From Bryobacteraceae bacterium (GTDB lineage: Bacteria > Acidobacteriota > Terriglobia > Bryobacterales > Bryobacteraceae), in the NCBI GenBank assembly GCA_030041495.1, contig JASHNT010000128.1, positions 1-45,188 of the forward strand: DNA of 45,188 nucleotides. The letters are read 5' to 3'. Of this stretch, positions 8,963 through 17,520 are shown piece after piece; positions within the stretch are counted from its first letter, which is position 1; every line of letters starts with the position of its first letter. Both the position numbers and the translations under genes were made by a program. A model generated the notes under the pieces. It saw only the letters and a program-made list of their open reading frames with translations, was not told the origin of the DNA and did not search any database.

Positions 8963-10075
8963 ATGGTGACCGCGCAAATGGTTACAGAGTCCGCCACGGT
9001 GACCTTCGACAAGCTGGAGCTCGATTGTGGATCGACGCTCGCGCCGGTGGAGGTGGCGTATGAAACCTATGGCGCCCTGAACGCCGAACGCAACAACGCG
9101 ATCCTGGTGCTGCACGCTTTTTCCGGCGACGCCCACGCCGCCGGCGAAGGCGGCTGGTGGGGCAACATGATCGGCCCCGGCAAGGCGTTCGATACCGATA
9201 GATATTTCGTCATCTGCTCGAACGTTCTGGGCGGATGCCGCGGCACCACGGGCCCAGGCTCCATGAATCCCGAAACCGGATGTCCCTGGGCGATGAGCTT
9301 TCCCACCATCACCATCTCCGACATGGTGCGGCTGCAAAAGCAATTGATCGATCACCTGGAAATTCCGCGGCTGCTTTCTGTTTCTGGAGGCTCCATGGGA
9401 GGGATGCAGGCTCTGGAGTGGGCCGTGAGTTATCCGGAGCAGGTCGCCTCCGCAATCCCCATCGCCACCACGGCGCGCCATAGCGCGCAGCAGATCGCGT
9501 TCAATGAAGTCGGCCGGCAGGCGATCATGGCGGACCCGGACTGGTGCGATGGGAATTACTACGGAGGTAAGCCTCCTGCGAACGGCTTGGCTCTGGCCCG
9601 CATGATCGGACACATCACGTACATGAGCGACCAGAGCATGCGCGAGAAGTTCGGGCGCCGTCTACGCACGCCGGATCAGTTCGAAGTCGAAAGCTATTTG
9701 AAATACCGCGGCTACAAATTCGTCGACCGCTTCGACGCCAATTCGTACCTCTACATCACCAACGCCATGGACGATTTCGATCTCACCACGCGCGGCGCTT
9801 TGCCCACGCTATTTGAAAGTTCGCGCACGCGTTTTCTGCTGATCAGCTTCTCCTCGGACTGGCTGTACCCCAGCTACCAGGTGCTCGAAATCGTCAGCGC
9901 GCTGCGCAGCCGCAACGCCGACGTGGCCTATTGCAATCTGGAAGCCCGCTACGGCCACGATTCTTTCCTGGTGGAAGTGGGCGAACAAACCGAGCTGGTG
10001 CGCGGCTTTCTCAACAATACATTTAAAGAAGAGCTCCGGCGAGGCAACGAAGGGACGCGGAGCGTCCGTGCGTGA
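8963..10075 (+). CDS. metX: Homoserine O-acyltransferase MetX
   Basis: Transfers an acyl group (acetyl or succinyl) from CoA to homoserine, the committed step of methionine synthesis. The alpha/beta-hydrolase core is complete: [26 protein letters not shown], the nucleophile elbow [20 protein letters not shown] with the catalytic Asp, and RYGHDSFL with the catalytic His. ATG 8963 is preferred over 8933 because TACACT at 8943-8948 is a plausible -10 just upstream; ATG 8978 is also possible. The stop overlaps the GTG of metW by eight bases, giving the common metXW pair. Acetyl versus succinyl specificity cannot be settled by eye. Confidence 0.95.
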   Translation: MVTAQMVTESATVTFDKLELDCGSTLAPVEVAYETYGALNAERNNAILVLHAFSGDAHAAGEGGWWGNMIGPGKAFDTDRYFVICSNVLGGCRGTTGPGSMNPETGCPWAMSFPTITISDMVRLQKQLIDHLEIPRLLSVSGGSMGGMQALEWAVSYPEQVASAIPIATTARHSAQQIAFNEVGRQAIMADPDWCDGNYYGGKPPANGLALARMIGHITYMSDQSMREKFGRRLRTPDQFEVESYLKYRGYKFVDRFDANSYLYITNAMDDFDLTTRGALPTLFESSRTRFLLISFSSDWLYPSYQVLEIVSALRSRNADVAYCNLEARYGHDSFLVEVGEQTELVRGFLNNTFKEELRRGNEGTRSVRA

Positions 10076-10667
10076 AGTTTACGGGCGCCGTGACTTCGCG
10101 ATCATCGGCGAATTGGTGGAAGCGGGAACCCGCGTGCTCGATCTGGGCTGCGGCGAAGGCGAGCTGCTGGCTTGGCTCAAGGAGCATAAGAACGTAGATG
10201 GCCGGGGCGTGGAACTGACTGGAGCCCGCGTGCAGAAGGCGATTGCGCGCGGCGTTTCCTGTTACCAAGGCGATTTGGAAAGCGCCGTCGAGGATTACCC
10301 TTCTCGAGCCTTCGACTACGTCATCCTTTCGCAAACCTTGCAGGAGGTCCGCGACCCTTTGCGAGTCCTGCGCGGCATGCTGCGCGTGGGACGCCGTGCG
10401 ATTGTCGCCTTCCCCAACTTCGGCCACTATAGCGTGCGCTTCTCCATGCTGCGCAGCGGCTGCGCGCCCAAGACCGATTTATTCCCCTACGACTGGTGGG
10501 ATTCGCCCAATATCCACTTTTTCACAGTGCTCGATTTTGAAGCACTCGCTCAGAAGGAGCACTGGCGCGTGGAGAGGCGCATCTTTGTGAACGGGCATCG
10601 CAAGATCACGTTGCTGCCGAACCTGCTCGCGGAAATCGCGGTCTTTCTGGTCGCCGCGGCAGGCTGA
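10068..10667 (+). CDS. metW: Methionine biosynthesis protein MetW
   Basis: A 199-residue SAM-dependent-methyltransferase-fold protein starting with GTG 10068 inside the end of metX. It shows the cofactor-loop motif [15 protein letters not shown] and MetW-specific stretches: [50 protein letters not shown] and [16 protein letters not shown]. MetW is found beside MetX and is needed for, or stimulates, homoserine acylation in several bacteria. The overlap with metX implies translational coupling. The stop TGA shares one base with the start ATG of the next gene. Confidence 0.94.
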   Translation: MREVYGRRDFAIIGELVEAGTRVLDLGCGEGELLAWLKEHKNVDGRGVELTGARVQKAIARGVSCYQGDLESAVEDYPSRAFDYVILSQTLQEVRDPLRVLRGMLRVGRRAIVAFPNFGHYSVRFSMLRSGCAPKTDLFPYDWWDSPNIHFFTVLDFEALAQKEHWRVERRIFVNGHRKITLLPNLLAEIAVFLVAAAG

Positions 10668-11578
10668 TGCTTTTCGAGGTTCGCGCGGGCGATGCCGGGA
10701 AACGGCTCGACCACTATTTACAGGAGCGGTTGCCGGCGTACAGCCGCGCGCGGATCCAGGCCTGGATCAAGGAGGGCCGCGTTCGCGTCGCCGGAGCCGC
10801 CGCGAAGCCGTCGCACCTGGTGCGAGCCGGCGAATCGATCGACGTCGAGCCCGCGCTAGCTCCGCCGCTCGGCGCCGCGCCTGAGGGTCTGCCCGTGGAG
10901 ATCCTGTATGAAGATGCGGCGGTGATCGCGATCGATAAACCCGCGGGTTTGACCGTCCATGCCGGAGCGGGCGCGCATTCCGGCACGCTCGTCAACCGGC
11001 TGGTGCACCATTTTCAGTCGCTGTCTCAAGTGGGAGGCGCCCTGCGGCCGGGGATCGTGCACCGGCTCGACAAAGACACTAGCGGAGTGCTGCTGGTGGC
11101 GCGCAGCGACGCGGCTCATCGGGCCTTGGCTACGCAGTTCGCGGCGCGGACGGTCGAAAAAATCTATCTGGCGCTGGTCAAAGGCGTGGTTCGCGCCGAT
11201 TCAGGGAAAATCACCAAGCCCATCGCGCGGGATCCGGTCCGGCGCACGCGCATGACCGCGCGCCTTACCTCCGGACGCAAAGCGCTGACGGAGTATCGAG
11301 TGCTGGAGCGATTTGCCGGTTTCACTCTGCTCGAAGTCCGGATCGGCACCGGCCGCACGCACCAGATCCGCGTGCATATGGCGGATGCGGGGCACCCAGT
11401 GGCGGGCGACAAACTCTACGGCGGCAATAAGCCTCCGGCCCCGCGCATGTTCCTGCACGCGGCGCGCATTGCCTTCACCAGCCCGGCGACCGGTGAGCGG
11501 GTGCGAGTCGAGGCCCCTCTGCCGGCGGAGCTAACGGAGTGGCTGGAGGCTCAGCGAACTGAGCACCAGCGTATATAA
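10667..11578 (+). CDS. rluD: RluD-type 23S rRNA pseudouridine synthase
   Basis: A 303-residue RluA/RluC/RluD family enzyme that converts uridines in 23S rRNA to pseudouridine. The N-terminal S4 RNA-binding domain spans about residues 10-65 (KRLDHYLQERLPAYSRARIQAWI). The catalytic domain carries RPGIVHRLDKDTSGVLLVA, with the essential Asp in HRLDKDTSG, then KIYLALVKG and IGTGRTHQIRVHMADAGHPVAGDKLYGG. The S4 domain and size fit RluD better than RluA or TruC. Its ATG overlaps the metW stop (TGATG), so it is the third gene of the metXW operon, a housekeeping gene carried with methionine synthesis. Confidence 0.9.
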   Translation: MLFEVRAGDAGKRLDHYLQERLPAYSRARIQAWIKEGRVRVAGAAAKPSHLVRAGESIDVEPALAPPLGAAPEGLPVEILYEDAAVIAIDKPAGLTVHAGAGAHSGTLVNRLVHHFQSLSQVGGALRPGIVHRLDKDTSGVLLVARSDAAHRALATQFAARTVEKIYLALVKGVVRADSGKITKPIARDPVRRTRMTARLTSGRKALTEYRVLERFAGFTLLEVRIGTGRTHQIRVHMADAGHPVAGDKLYGGNKPPAPRMFLHAARIAFTSPATGERVRVEAPLPAELTEWLEAQRTEHQRI

Positions 11579-11579
11579 T
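11574..11579 (+). promoter_or_regulatory. Consensus -10 TATAAT before the VWFA gene
   Basis: A perfect TATAAT overlaps the rluD stop codon and lies four bases before ATG 11584 and 13 bases before ATG 11593. A transcript from it would begin near 11586, so the second ATG could be the real start. No convincing -35 was seen. Confidence 0.45.
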
Positions 11580-11583
11580 CGAG

Positions 11584-12555
11584 ATGAATCGCATGTGCAC
11601 TAAAGCTGTATCCATTGGAGTCGTCGTTTTCGTCGCGATCCCGCTCGTGTTCGCTCAGGCGCCCCCACAAGCAGATTCATCGAAGCCCGCTGGGGAAGCG
11701 GTGGATCTTGGCCAGGTTATCCGTTTGGACGTGACGCGCGTACCGGTTCTGTTCACCGTAGCCGACAAGAAGGGCCATTTTGTCACCGACCTGACCAAAG
11801 ATGAATTCGAGGTCATCGAGAACAAGAAAGTTCAGAACATCCTCGACTTCAATGGCGAAAGCAATCTGCCCCTGCGTCTGGCGGTGTTGATCGACACCAG
11901 CAACAGCATCCGGGAGCGGTTCAAGTTCCAGCAGGAGGCCGCAATTAATTTCGTCAACACAGTGATGCGACCCACCCTGGACAAGGGCATCATCGTCAGC
12001 TTCGACACATCCGCCGAATTGGTGGCTGACATGACCGACGACATCGCGAAGCTGACCGAGTCGATCCAGGCTCTGCGCCCCGGCGGCGGCACTGCGCTTT
12101 ACGACGCGATTTACTTCGCCTGCAAAGAAAAGCTGCAAGATCAGCCGCCCGAGAAATTCCGCCGCGCGATGGTGATCCTGAGCGATGGCGAGGACAACGA
12201 AAGCCGCTACACACGGGAGCAAGCGCTGGAAATGGCGCAGAAGGCCGACGTGGTGATTTACTCCATCTCCACCAACAATCTGAGCCTGGAAGGAGGCGGC
12301 GACAAGGTGCTGCGCTACTTCGCCGAACAGACCGGCGGCCAGGTGTTCTTCCCCTTCAAAGCGTCGGACCTGGCGCAGTCTTTCGAAAACATCGCCAATG
12401 AGCTGCGCCACCAGTACATCATCGTCTACCGGCCGGAACCGCTGAAAGCCGACGGGCAATACCACACCGTCGATATTCGCGTGAAAGGCCGCAAGGATTT
12501 GACCGTGCGCGCCCGCCGCGGCTACTACGCGCCGCAAGCCGACGCAGTCCGCTGA
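11584..12555 (+). CDS. VWFA-related acidobacterial protein (TIGR03436 type), secreted
   Basis: A 323-residue exported protein (signal peptide to about AQAPP, residue 25). After a short beta domain (VLFTVADKKGHFVTDLTKDEFEVIEN) comes a von Willebrand factor A domain. It has an intact metal-ion-dependent adhesion site: D104-T-S106-N-S108, a Thr in GGTALYDAI and an Asp in VILSDGEDNESRY. The end HTVDIRVKGRKDLTVRARRGYYAP is the signature C-terminus of the acidobacterial family. Such proteins presumably bind a protein or surface ligand through Mg2+, but no partner is known. The start could be ATG 11584 or ATG 11593 (see the TATAAT entry). Confidence 0.92.
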   Translation: MNRMCTKAVSIGVVVFVAIPLVFAQAPPQADSSKPAGEAVDLGQVIRLDVTRVPVLFTVADKKGHFVTDLTKDEFEVIENKKVQNILDFNGESNLPLRLAVLIDTSNSIRERFKFQQEAAINFVNTVMRPTLDKGIIVSFDTSAELVADMTDDIAKLTESIQALRPGGGTALYDAIYFACKEKLQDQPPEKFRRAMVILSDGEDNESRYTREQALEMAQKADVVIYSISTNNLSLEGGGDKVLRYFAEQTGGQVFFPFKASDLAQSFENIANELRHQYIIVYRPEPLKADGQYHTVDIRVKGRKDLTVRARRGYYAPQADAVR

Positions 12556-12582
12556 ATTCAAGCTGTAATCGAAGGAGGGTCC

Positions 12583-14127
12583 ATGCTTCACCCTGCGATT
12601 CTCGTGCGCGGTTCGCTTTTGGCGGTAGTCGCGTGCGCCGTTCCTGCCGCTGCGCAAACGCCCTGCGATCAACTCACGCGCCTCGCGCTTCCCGACGTGA
12701 CCATTACTTCGGCAGTCCTCGTTTCGGCCGGACCGTTCGCGCTTCCCGGCGGGCGCGGCGCCGCGGCTTCGCCGATCATGCCCTCCTTCTGCCGCGTGGC
12801 CGGCTTGGTCAAGCCAGAGGTGAAGTTCGAAGTCTGGCTGCCGGCCAACTGGAACCGCAAATTCCTGATGGTGGGCAACGGAGGCTTGGCGGGCACAATC
12901 AGTTACGCGGCAATGGCGGCTCCTCTGCAACGCGGCTACGCGACCGCCAGTACCGACACCGGCCACACCGCCGATAACGACGGTCATTGGGCGGAGGGCC
13001 ACATGGAGCGCGTGATCGACTACGCGCATCGTGGAGTGCATGTTACTACACAAGCCGATAAGGCCATCGTGCAGGCGTTCTACGGCGTCGAGGCGCAGCA
13101 TTCGTATTTCAGCGGCTGTTCCAACGGCGGCCAGGAAGCGATGAGCGAGGTGCAGCGCTACCCCAACGATTACGACGGCGTCATCGCGGGCGATCCCGCG
13201 AACTATCCCACGCACCTGTTCATGGGCGCGCATCTGTGGATCACGCAGGCTTTGCAGAACGATCCGGGGGGCTACCTTCCGGCCAGCAAGCTGCCCGTGC
13301 TTGGGGCCGCGGTCTATACGGCTTGCGACGCACTGGACGGGATGAAGGACGGCATCATCGGCGATCCGCGCAAGTGCCATTTCGATCCATCGGCGTTGGT
13401 TTGCAAAAGCGGCGACGCGCCGGATTGCCTGACGGCTCCGCAAGTGACGACCGTCAAGAAAATCTATCAGGGCGGGCGAACCTCCGGCGGGCAACAGATC
13501 TTTCCCGGCATCCTGCCGGGCGGCGAAGCCGGGCAAGGCGGCTGGAGCACGTGGATCACCGGGACCGGTCCCGGCCGGGGTTCGCACAGTACGCTGGGAA
13601 TGCCTTTCTTCCGCTATATCGTCTTTGAAGATCCCAACTGGGACTTCCGTAGCTTCCGCTTCGACAAGACTCCCGGCTTCGATAGCGACGTCGATTTTAC
13701 CGACGACAAGCTGGGCGCGATCTTCAACAACATGAATCCGGATTTGAGCGCGTTCCGCGCGCACGGCGGGAAGCTGATTCAATATCACGGCTGGGCCGAT
13801 CCCGACATTTCACCGCTGAACAGCATCAACTATTTCGAGAGTGTCCAGACGAAAATCGGCGACACCAAGAGCTTTTACCGCTTGTACATGGTCCCGGGCA
13901 TGTTCCACTGCGGCGGCGGACCTGGGCCGAACACCTTCGATATGATCACCGCCCTGGAGCAATGGGCGGAGCACGGCAAGGCTCCGGATCGCATCGTCGC
14001 CACGGGAGGGGCGGTGAAGGACCGCACTCGTCCGCTGTGCCCCTTCCCGCAGGAGGCAAAGTGGAAAGGTTCCGGTAGTACGGATCAAGAGGTTAACTTC
14101 ATCTGCGCGTTGCCGTCAAACAAGTAG
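12583..14127 (+). CDS. Tannase/feruloyl esterase family protein, secreted
   Basis: A 514-residue tannase-family esterase with a signal peptide ending near AAAQT (residue 25) and a strong GAAGGAGGG Shine-Dalgarno. Motifs: FEVWLPANWNRKFLMVGNGGLAG (oxyanion region), FSGCSNGGQEAMSEVQRYP with nucleophile Ser180 in C-S-x-G-G, the calcium-loop-like segment ACDALDGMKDGIIGDPRKC, Asp406/Asp408 in HGWADPDISP and His442 in VPGMFHCGGG. Family members release gallate from tannins, ferulate from plant cell walls, or hydroxyethyl-terephthalate. Gallate or ferulate/vanillate released here could feed the aromatic pathway encoded at 19109-20515 and 37738-42586; that link is inferred. Confidence 0.92.
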   Translation: MLHPAILVRGSLLAVVACAVPAAAQTPCDQLTRLALPDVTITSAVLVSAGPFALPGGRGAAASPIMPSFCRVAGLVKPEVKFEVWLPANWNRKFLMVGNGGLAGTISYAAMAAPLQRGYATASTDTGHTADNDGHWAEGHMERVIDYAHRGVHVTTQADKAIVQAFYGVEAQHSYFSGCSNGGQEAMSEVQRYPNDYDGVIAGDPANYPTHLFMGAHLWITQALQNDPGGYLPASKLPVLGAAVYTACDALDGMKDGIIGDPRKCHFDPSALVCKSGDAPDCLTAPQVTTVKKIYQGGRTSGGQQIFPGILPGGEAGQGGWSTWITGTGPGRGSHSTLGMPFFRYIVFEDPNWDFRSFRFDKTPGFDSDVDFTDDKLGAIFNNMNPDLSAFRAHGGKLIQYHGWADPDISPLNSINYFESVQTKIGDTKSFYRLYMVPGMFHCGGGPGPNTFDMITALEQWAEHGKAPDRIVATGGAVKDRTRPLCPFPQEAKWKGSGSTDQEVNFICALPSNK

Positions 14128-14133
14128 TACACG

Positions 14134-16527
14134 ATGAGGCAAGACCTGACGCTCGCCTTCCGTACGCTTAAAAAGAATCGTCTCTTTGCCGCGGCTGCGG
14201 TGCTCACGCTAACCCTCGGCATCGGTGCGAACACCGCGATGTTCGCCGTGATTCGAGCGGTGCTGTCGAAGTCTCTGGCTTATCGTGAGCCCGACCGGGC
14301 GGTGAAGATCTCCGGCGGCGCGACCATTGCGCATTTCGAGTTGATCAAGGCCGCCCAACAATCCTATAGCGACATTGGAGCGTACTATTGTTGCGCGTCC
14401 ACGGTTTCTCTTTCCGGTCCGGAGGGGCCGGAGGCGCGAAAAGCGGAGGCGGTGTCAGCGAATTTTCTCGCGATCCTCGGAATCCAGCCGTTAGTGGGGC
14501 GGGCATTTCTTCCCGAAGAGGACGCCTCCGGCGGACCCAAAGTCGCGATGATCAGCGCGGCCCTGTGGCAGAGCCGGTTTCAGGGAGATCCGCACAGCGC
14601 CGGGAAAACCGCGATCATCGGCGCGGCGCCCTACTCGATTGTCGGAGTCTTGCCTTCGGGCTTCGCATTTCCGTTCGCGGACATCGACATCCGGCTCACT
14701 CACCCGGAGGCGTACGTCAACGCGACCAGCCCGTTGTTGCTGCCGTTCGCGCGGCTGAAGCCAGGCATCACGCTTTCGCAAGCGAGCGCGGAGCTCGCCA
14801 TGCTCAACCAACAATACCGATCCGCGCATCCCGGCATGTTGGACGCCAAGCGGCCCACCGCGCCGGAGCGCGTCACGCCCTTCAAGGATGCGCTGGTGGA
14901 CAACATCCGCTCGACGCTATGGATGCTCAGCGGAGCGGTAGGGCTGGTGCTGCTGATCGCCTGCGCGAACGTCGCTGGATTGCTGCTGGCGCGAGCCAAC
15001 TCGCGGTCGCGCAAATTCGCCGTCCGCTCGGCGCTGGGAGCGCCACGGGTGCGATTGATCCGGCAGTTGCTGGTCGAAACCGTCCTGCTCGGGTCGATCG
15101 GCGGAGCGCTGGGGCTATTTGCTCGCCTTCTGGAGTGTGCACGCCGTGGCCGGCATGACGGCTCTGAATCTACCGCGCGTGGGCGAAATTCATGTGGATG
15201 GACTGGTGCTCGCATTCACGGCGGCCTTGTCAATCGCCACCGGTTGTTGTTCGGCTTGATTCCTTCGCTCGATGCCTCGCGGCCGGATCTGATTTCCGTT
15301 TTGCGCGCCAGCGGCGAAGCGGCCGCATATTCCGGCTCTCGTCGCCCCGCGCTGCGAGTGAACTCGCGTGGTTTTCTGGTGATCGTTCAGGTGGCGCTCT
15401 GCATGATCCTGCTCACTGGCGCGGCGTTGCTCATCGAAAGTATCGTCCGCCTCGGGCACGTCCGACCGGGCTTCAATCCTCGGAACGTCCTCACCATGCG
15501 CATCACTCTGCCGTTCACGCGGTATGACACGGATGCGAAGCAGATGGTTTTTTTCAACGAGCTGATCCAGCGCGTGGAGGCCCTGCACGGAGTCCGCAGT
15601 GCCGCGCTTGCGTTTACAACCCCGCTGACGACTTTTGCCTTGACGCCGATTCGTCCCGTGGAGCAAGGAGCCGTTCCGCTGAACCAGCGCTTGATCGCGA
15701 TGTTTCAGAACGTCACGCCGGATTACTTCCGGACTCTCGAAATTCCGCTGCGGCGGGGACGCGAGTTCACCCAGCGCGATGACGCGCATGCGCCGCTGAC
15801 TGTAATTCTGAATGAGGCTCTTGCGCGCAAGCTGCGGCCGAACTATCCCAACGGGCTCGATCCAGTCGGCCAGCGTGTGTGGATCGGAGCCAAGATGGAC
15901 CCGGTGGAGGCGGTGGGGATCGTCGCCGACACACATCAATATCTCGACACAGATTTAACGCCGGCGATGTACCGTCCGCTGGCGCAGATGACCAACGCCC
16001 AAGCGCTCCTGATCCGTACCGAAGAAGATCCGCTGCGATCCGTCAACGCGGTTCGGATGGAGACTCGCGCGATGGATCCGGATCAAGCCGTGTCAGGAGT
16101 GAAGAGCCTGGAGGATCTGATAGCCGCTGACGTTGGCTACAACGGTCCGATCCTGTCGCTGCTTAGCGGGTTTGCCGGAGTCGCTTTGCTGCTTGCGCTC
16201 ACCGGCTTGTACGGCGTGATCGCGTACACGGTCGCGCAGAGGACGCAAGAGGTCGGCATCCGGCGCGCGCTCGGAGCGCAGCATGCTGACATTTTGCGGC
16301 TGGTTCTGGGACAGGGTTTGAGCTTGACCATTGCCGGAATCGCACTCGGGGTGGGCGGCGGCCTGGCGCTGACGCGCTACCTCAAGAGCCTGCTATTCCA
16401 GGTCAGCCCTGCCGATCCGGCCACTTTCGCGGGCCTGGCGATCCTGTTTCTCGCGGCAGCTCTGGCAGCGGCTTACTTCCCGGCGCGGCGGGCGATGAAG
16501 ATCGACCCGATGCAAGCTCTGCGTTGA
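14134..16527 (+). CDS. ADOP family permease (acidobacterial duplicated orphan permease), with internal compensated frameshifts
   Basis: A MacB/FtsX-like permease of 797 residues with two halves, each a periplasmic domain plus FtsX segments. It opens with MRQDLTLAFRTLKKNRLFAAAAVLTLTLGIGANTAMF-like sequence and ends YFPARRAMKIDPMQALR, both family signatures; no ATPase is adjacent. Residues about 330-370 (15121-15243) do not look like a permease. Read in the +1 frame, the same DNA gives LAFWSVHAVAGMTALNLPRV and VDGLVLAFTAALSIATG, the expected membrane segment. One extra T near 15118-15120 and one missing T near 15243-15246 would explain this. Either the gene carries two compensating mutations or the assembly has two errors. 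Confidence 0.9.
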   Translation: MRQDLTLAFRTLKKNRLFAAAAVLTLTLGIGANTAMFAVIRAVLSKSLAYREPDRAVKISGGATIAHFELIKAAQQSYSDIGAYYCCASTVSLSGPEGPEARKAEAVSANFLAILGIQPLVGRAFLPEEDASGGPKVAMISAALWQSRFQGDPHSAGKTAIIGAAPYSIVGVLPSGFAFPFADIDIRLTHPEAYVNATSPLLLPFARLKPGITLSQASAELAMLNQQYRSAHPGMLDAKRPTAPERVTPFKDALVDNIRSTLWMLSGAVGLVLLIACANVAGLLLARANSRSRKFAVRSALGAPRVRLIRQLLVETVLLGSIGGALGLFARLLECARRGRHDGSESTARGRNSCGWTGARIHGGLVNRHRLLFGLIPSLDASRPDLISVLRASGEAAAYSGSRRPALRVNSRGFLVIVQVALCMILLTGAALLIESIVRLGHVRPGFNPRNVLTMRITLPFTRYDTDAKQMVFFNELIQRVEALHGVRSAALAFTTPLTTFALTPIRPVEQGAVPLNQRLIAMFQNVTPDYFRTLEIPLRRGREFTQRDDAHAPLTVILNEALARKLRPNYPNGLDPVGQRVWIGAKMDPVEAVGIVADTHQYLDTDLTPAMYRPLAQMTNAQALLIRTEEDPLRSVNAVRMETRAMDPDQAVSGVKSLEDLIAADVGYNGPILSLLSGFAGVALLLALTGLYGVIAYTVAQRTQEVGIRRALGAQHADILRLVLGQGLSLTIAGIALGVGGGLALTRYLKSLLFQVSPADPATFAGLAILFLAAALAAAYFPARRAMKIDPMQALR

Positions 16528-16545
16528 GAAGCGACCTTCGTCAAC
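16523..16545. terminator. Hairpin joining two convergent stop codons
   Basis: GTTGAGAAG (16523-16531) pairs with CTTC-G-TCAAC (16536-16545) around the loop CGAC, with one bulged G. Both stop codons (TGA of the ADOP gene and TGA of mbfA) lie inside the stem. Three of the nine pairs follow automatically from having identical convergent stops; the other six do not. A bidirectional terminator is plausible, although no T-tract follows. Confidence 0.4.
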
Positions 16546-17497
16546 TGCTCCCGATCAAAACGCCTGTCAGGAACACCAAGGCCCCACCCAAGCCCACTTG
16601 CATCGCGGCGGAGAAGATCGGCGTCTCCATGTAGCGATGGCGGATCCAGGAGATCGCGGCGAGCTCCATGGCAACGATGATTATCGCCGCGATCATCGCG
16701 ACGCGGAAATCGTGCACCAGGAACGGCAGCGTGTGCCCGATTCCTCCCAGCGCGGTCATCATGCCGGTGACTAGACCCCGCACCCAGGGATGGCCCCGGC
16801 CAGTAAGACTGCCGTCGTCCGAGAGAGCTTCGGCGAAGCCCATGCTGATTCCCGCGCCCAGCGAGGCGGCCAGCCCCACCAGAAACGACGCCCACGAATT
16901 CTGTGTGGCCAGCGCAGCCGCGAACACCGGCGCTAATGTCGAAACCGATCCGTCCATCAACCCGGCGAGCCCCGGCTGAACGATTTGCAACACAAACAAT
17001 CGGCGGCGGGCATCGTCTTCGGCTTGCTTGGCATCGGGAGGCAGCAGCTTCCGTTCCAGCTCATCGGCGCGATTTTCGTGCGAATACTCTTCCTGCGCCA
17101 GATCGTCCAGCAATTGCCGGATTCCGGCATCGCTCGCTCGCGCGGCAGCTTTCAAATAAAACTGGCGGCTCTCTACTTCCATCGTGCTGGCCTGTTTGCG
17201 GACTTCTTCGATGCGCAGAGGCCGGATCAGCCACACCGGCTTGCGTTGCACGAACCCTTTCACGTCCTGGCGGCGGACCAGCGGAATGTGCTCGCCGAAT
17301 TTATCGCGATACAGCTCGATCAACCTTCGCCTGTGGCCGGATTCTTCCTGGCGCATCCCGTCGAAGACAGCCGCGGACGCCGGAAAATTTTCGCGCAAGC
17401 CTTCGGCGTAGTCGGCGTAAACGCGCTCATCTTCTTCCTCCAGCTCAATCGCCAGCGCGAGCATTTCGCGTTCGGAAAGATCGTCGAAGTTTCGCAT
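16541..17497 (-). CDS. mbfA: MbfA-type iron exporter (ferritin-like domain plus VIT1/CCC1 membrane domain)
   Basis: A 318-residue inner-membrane protein. The N-terminal ferritin-like four-helix region (residues 1-150) carries di-iron ligands: Glu20-22, EESGH (51-55), TMEVE (105-109) and QEEYSH (135-140). The C-terminal part has about five membrane segments of the vacuolar-iron-transporter/CCC1 family, opening with PGLAGLMDGSVSTLAPVFAAAL. MbfA proteins export ferrous iron and protect against iron overload and peroxide. ATG 17497 is chosen because the ferritin domain starts there and TACTAT lies six bases upstream; the long frame extending upstream overlaps the divergent gene. It shares a 23-base promoter gap with the PQQ-protein gene. 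Confidence 0.93.
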   Translation of the reverse strand: MRNFDDLSEREMLALAIELEEEDERVYADYAEGLRENFPASAAVFDGMRQEESGHRRRLIELYRDKFGEHIPLVRRQDVKGFVQRKPVWLIRPLRIEEVRKQASTMEVESRQFYLKAAARASDAGIRQLLDDLAQEEYSHENRADELERKLLPPDAKQAEDDARRRLFVLQIVQPGLAGLMDGSVSTLAPVFAAALATQNSWASFLVGLAASLGAGISMGFAEALSDDGSLTGRGHPWVRGLVTGMMTALGGIGHTLPFLVHDFRVAMIAAIIIVAMELAAISWIRHRYMETPIFSAAMQVGLGGALVFLTGVLIGSS

Positions 17498-17503
17498 GCA
17501 CTC

Positions 17504-17513
17504 ATAGTAGACT
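17504..17513. promoter_or_regulatory. Overlapping divergent -10 elements (mbfA and PQQ protein)
   Basis: The 23-base gap 17498-17520 holds TACTAT on the minus strand (17509-17504), six bases before the mbfA ATG, and TAGACT on the plus strand (17508-17513), seven bases before ATG 17521. The two hexamers overlap, so polymerase bound in one direction would block the other. Both transcripts would be leaderless. Confidence 0.5.
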
Positions 17514-17520
17514 GGTGCCC

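Noticed and set aside
11677-13788. A 703-codon open frame on the minus strand opposite the VWFA and tannase genes
   Set aside because: It is antisense to two well-supported genes, has no recognisable domain and arises from high-GC codon bias.
16903-17520. Long N-terminal extension of the PQQ protein at 17521
   Set aside because: The extension is antisense to mbfA; the signal peptide and -10 element place the start at 17521.
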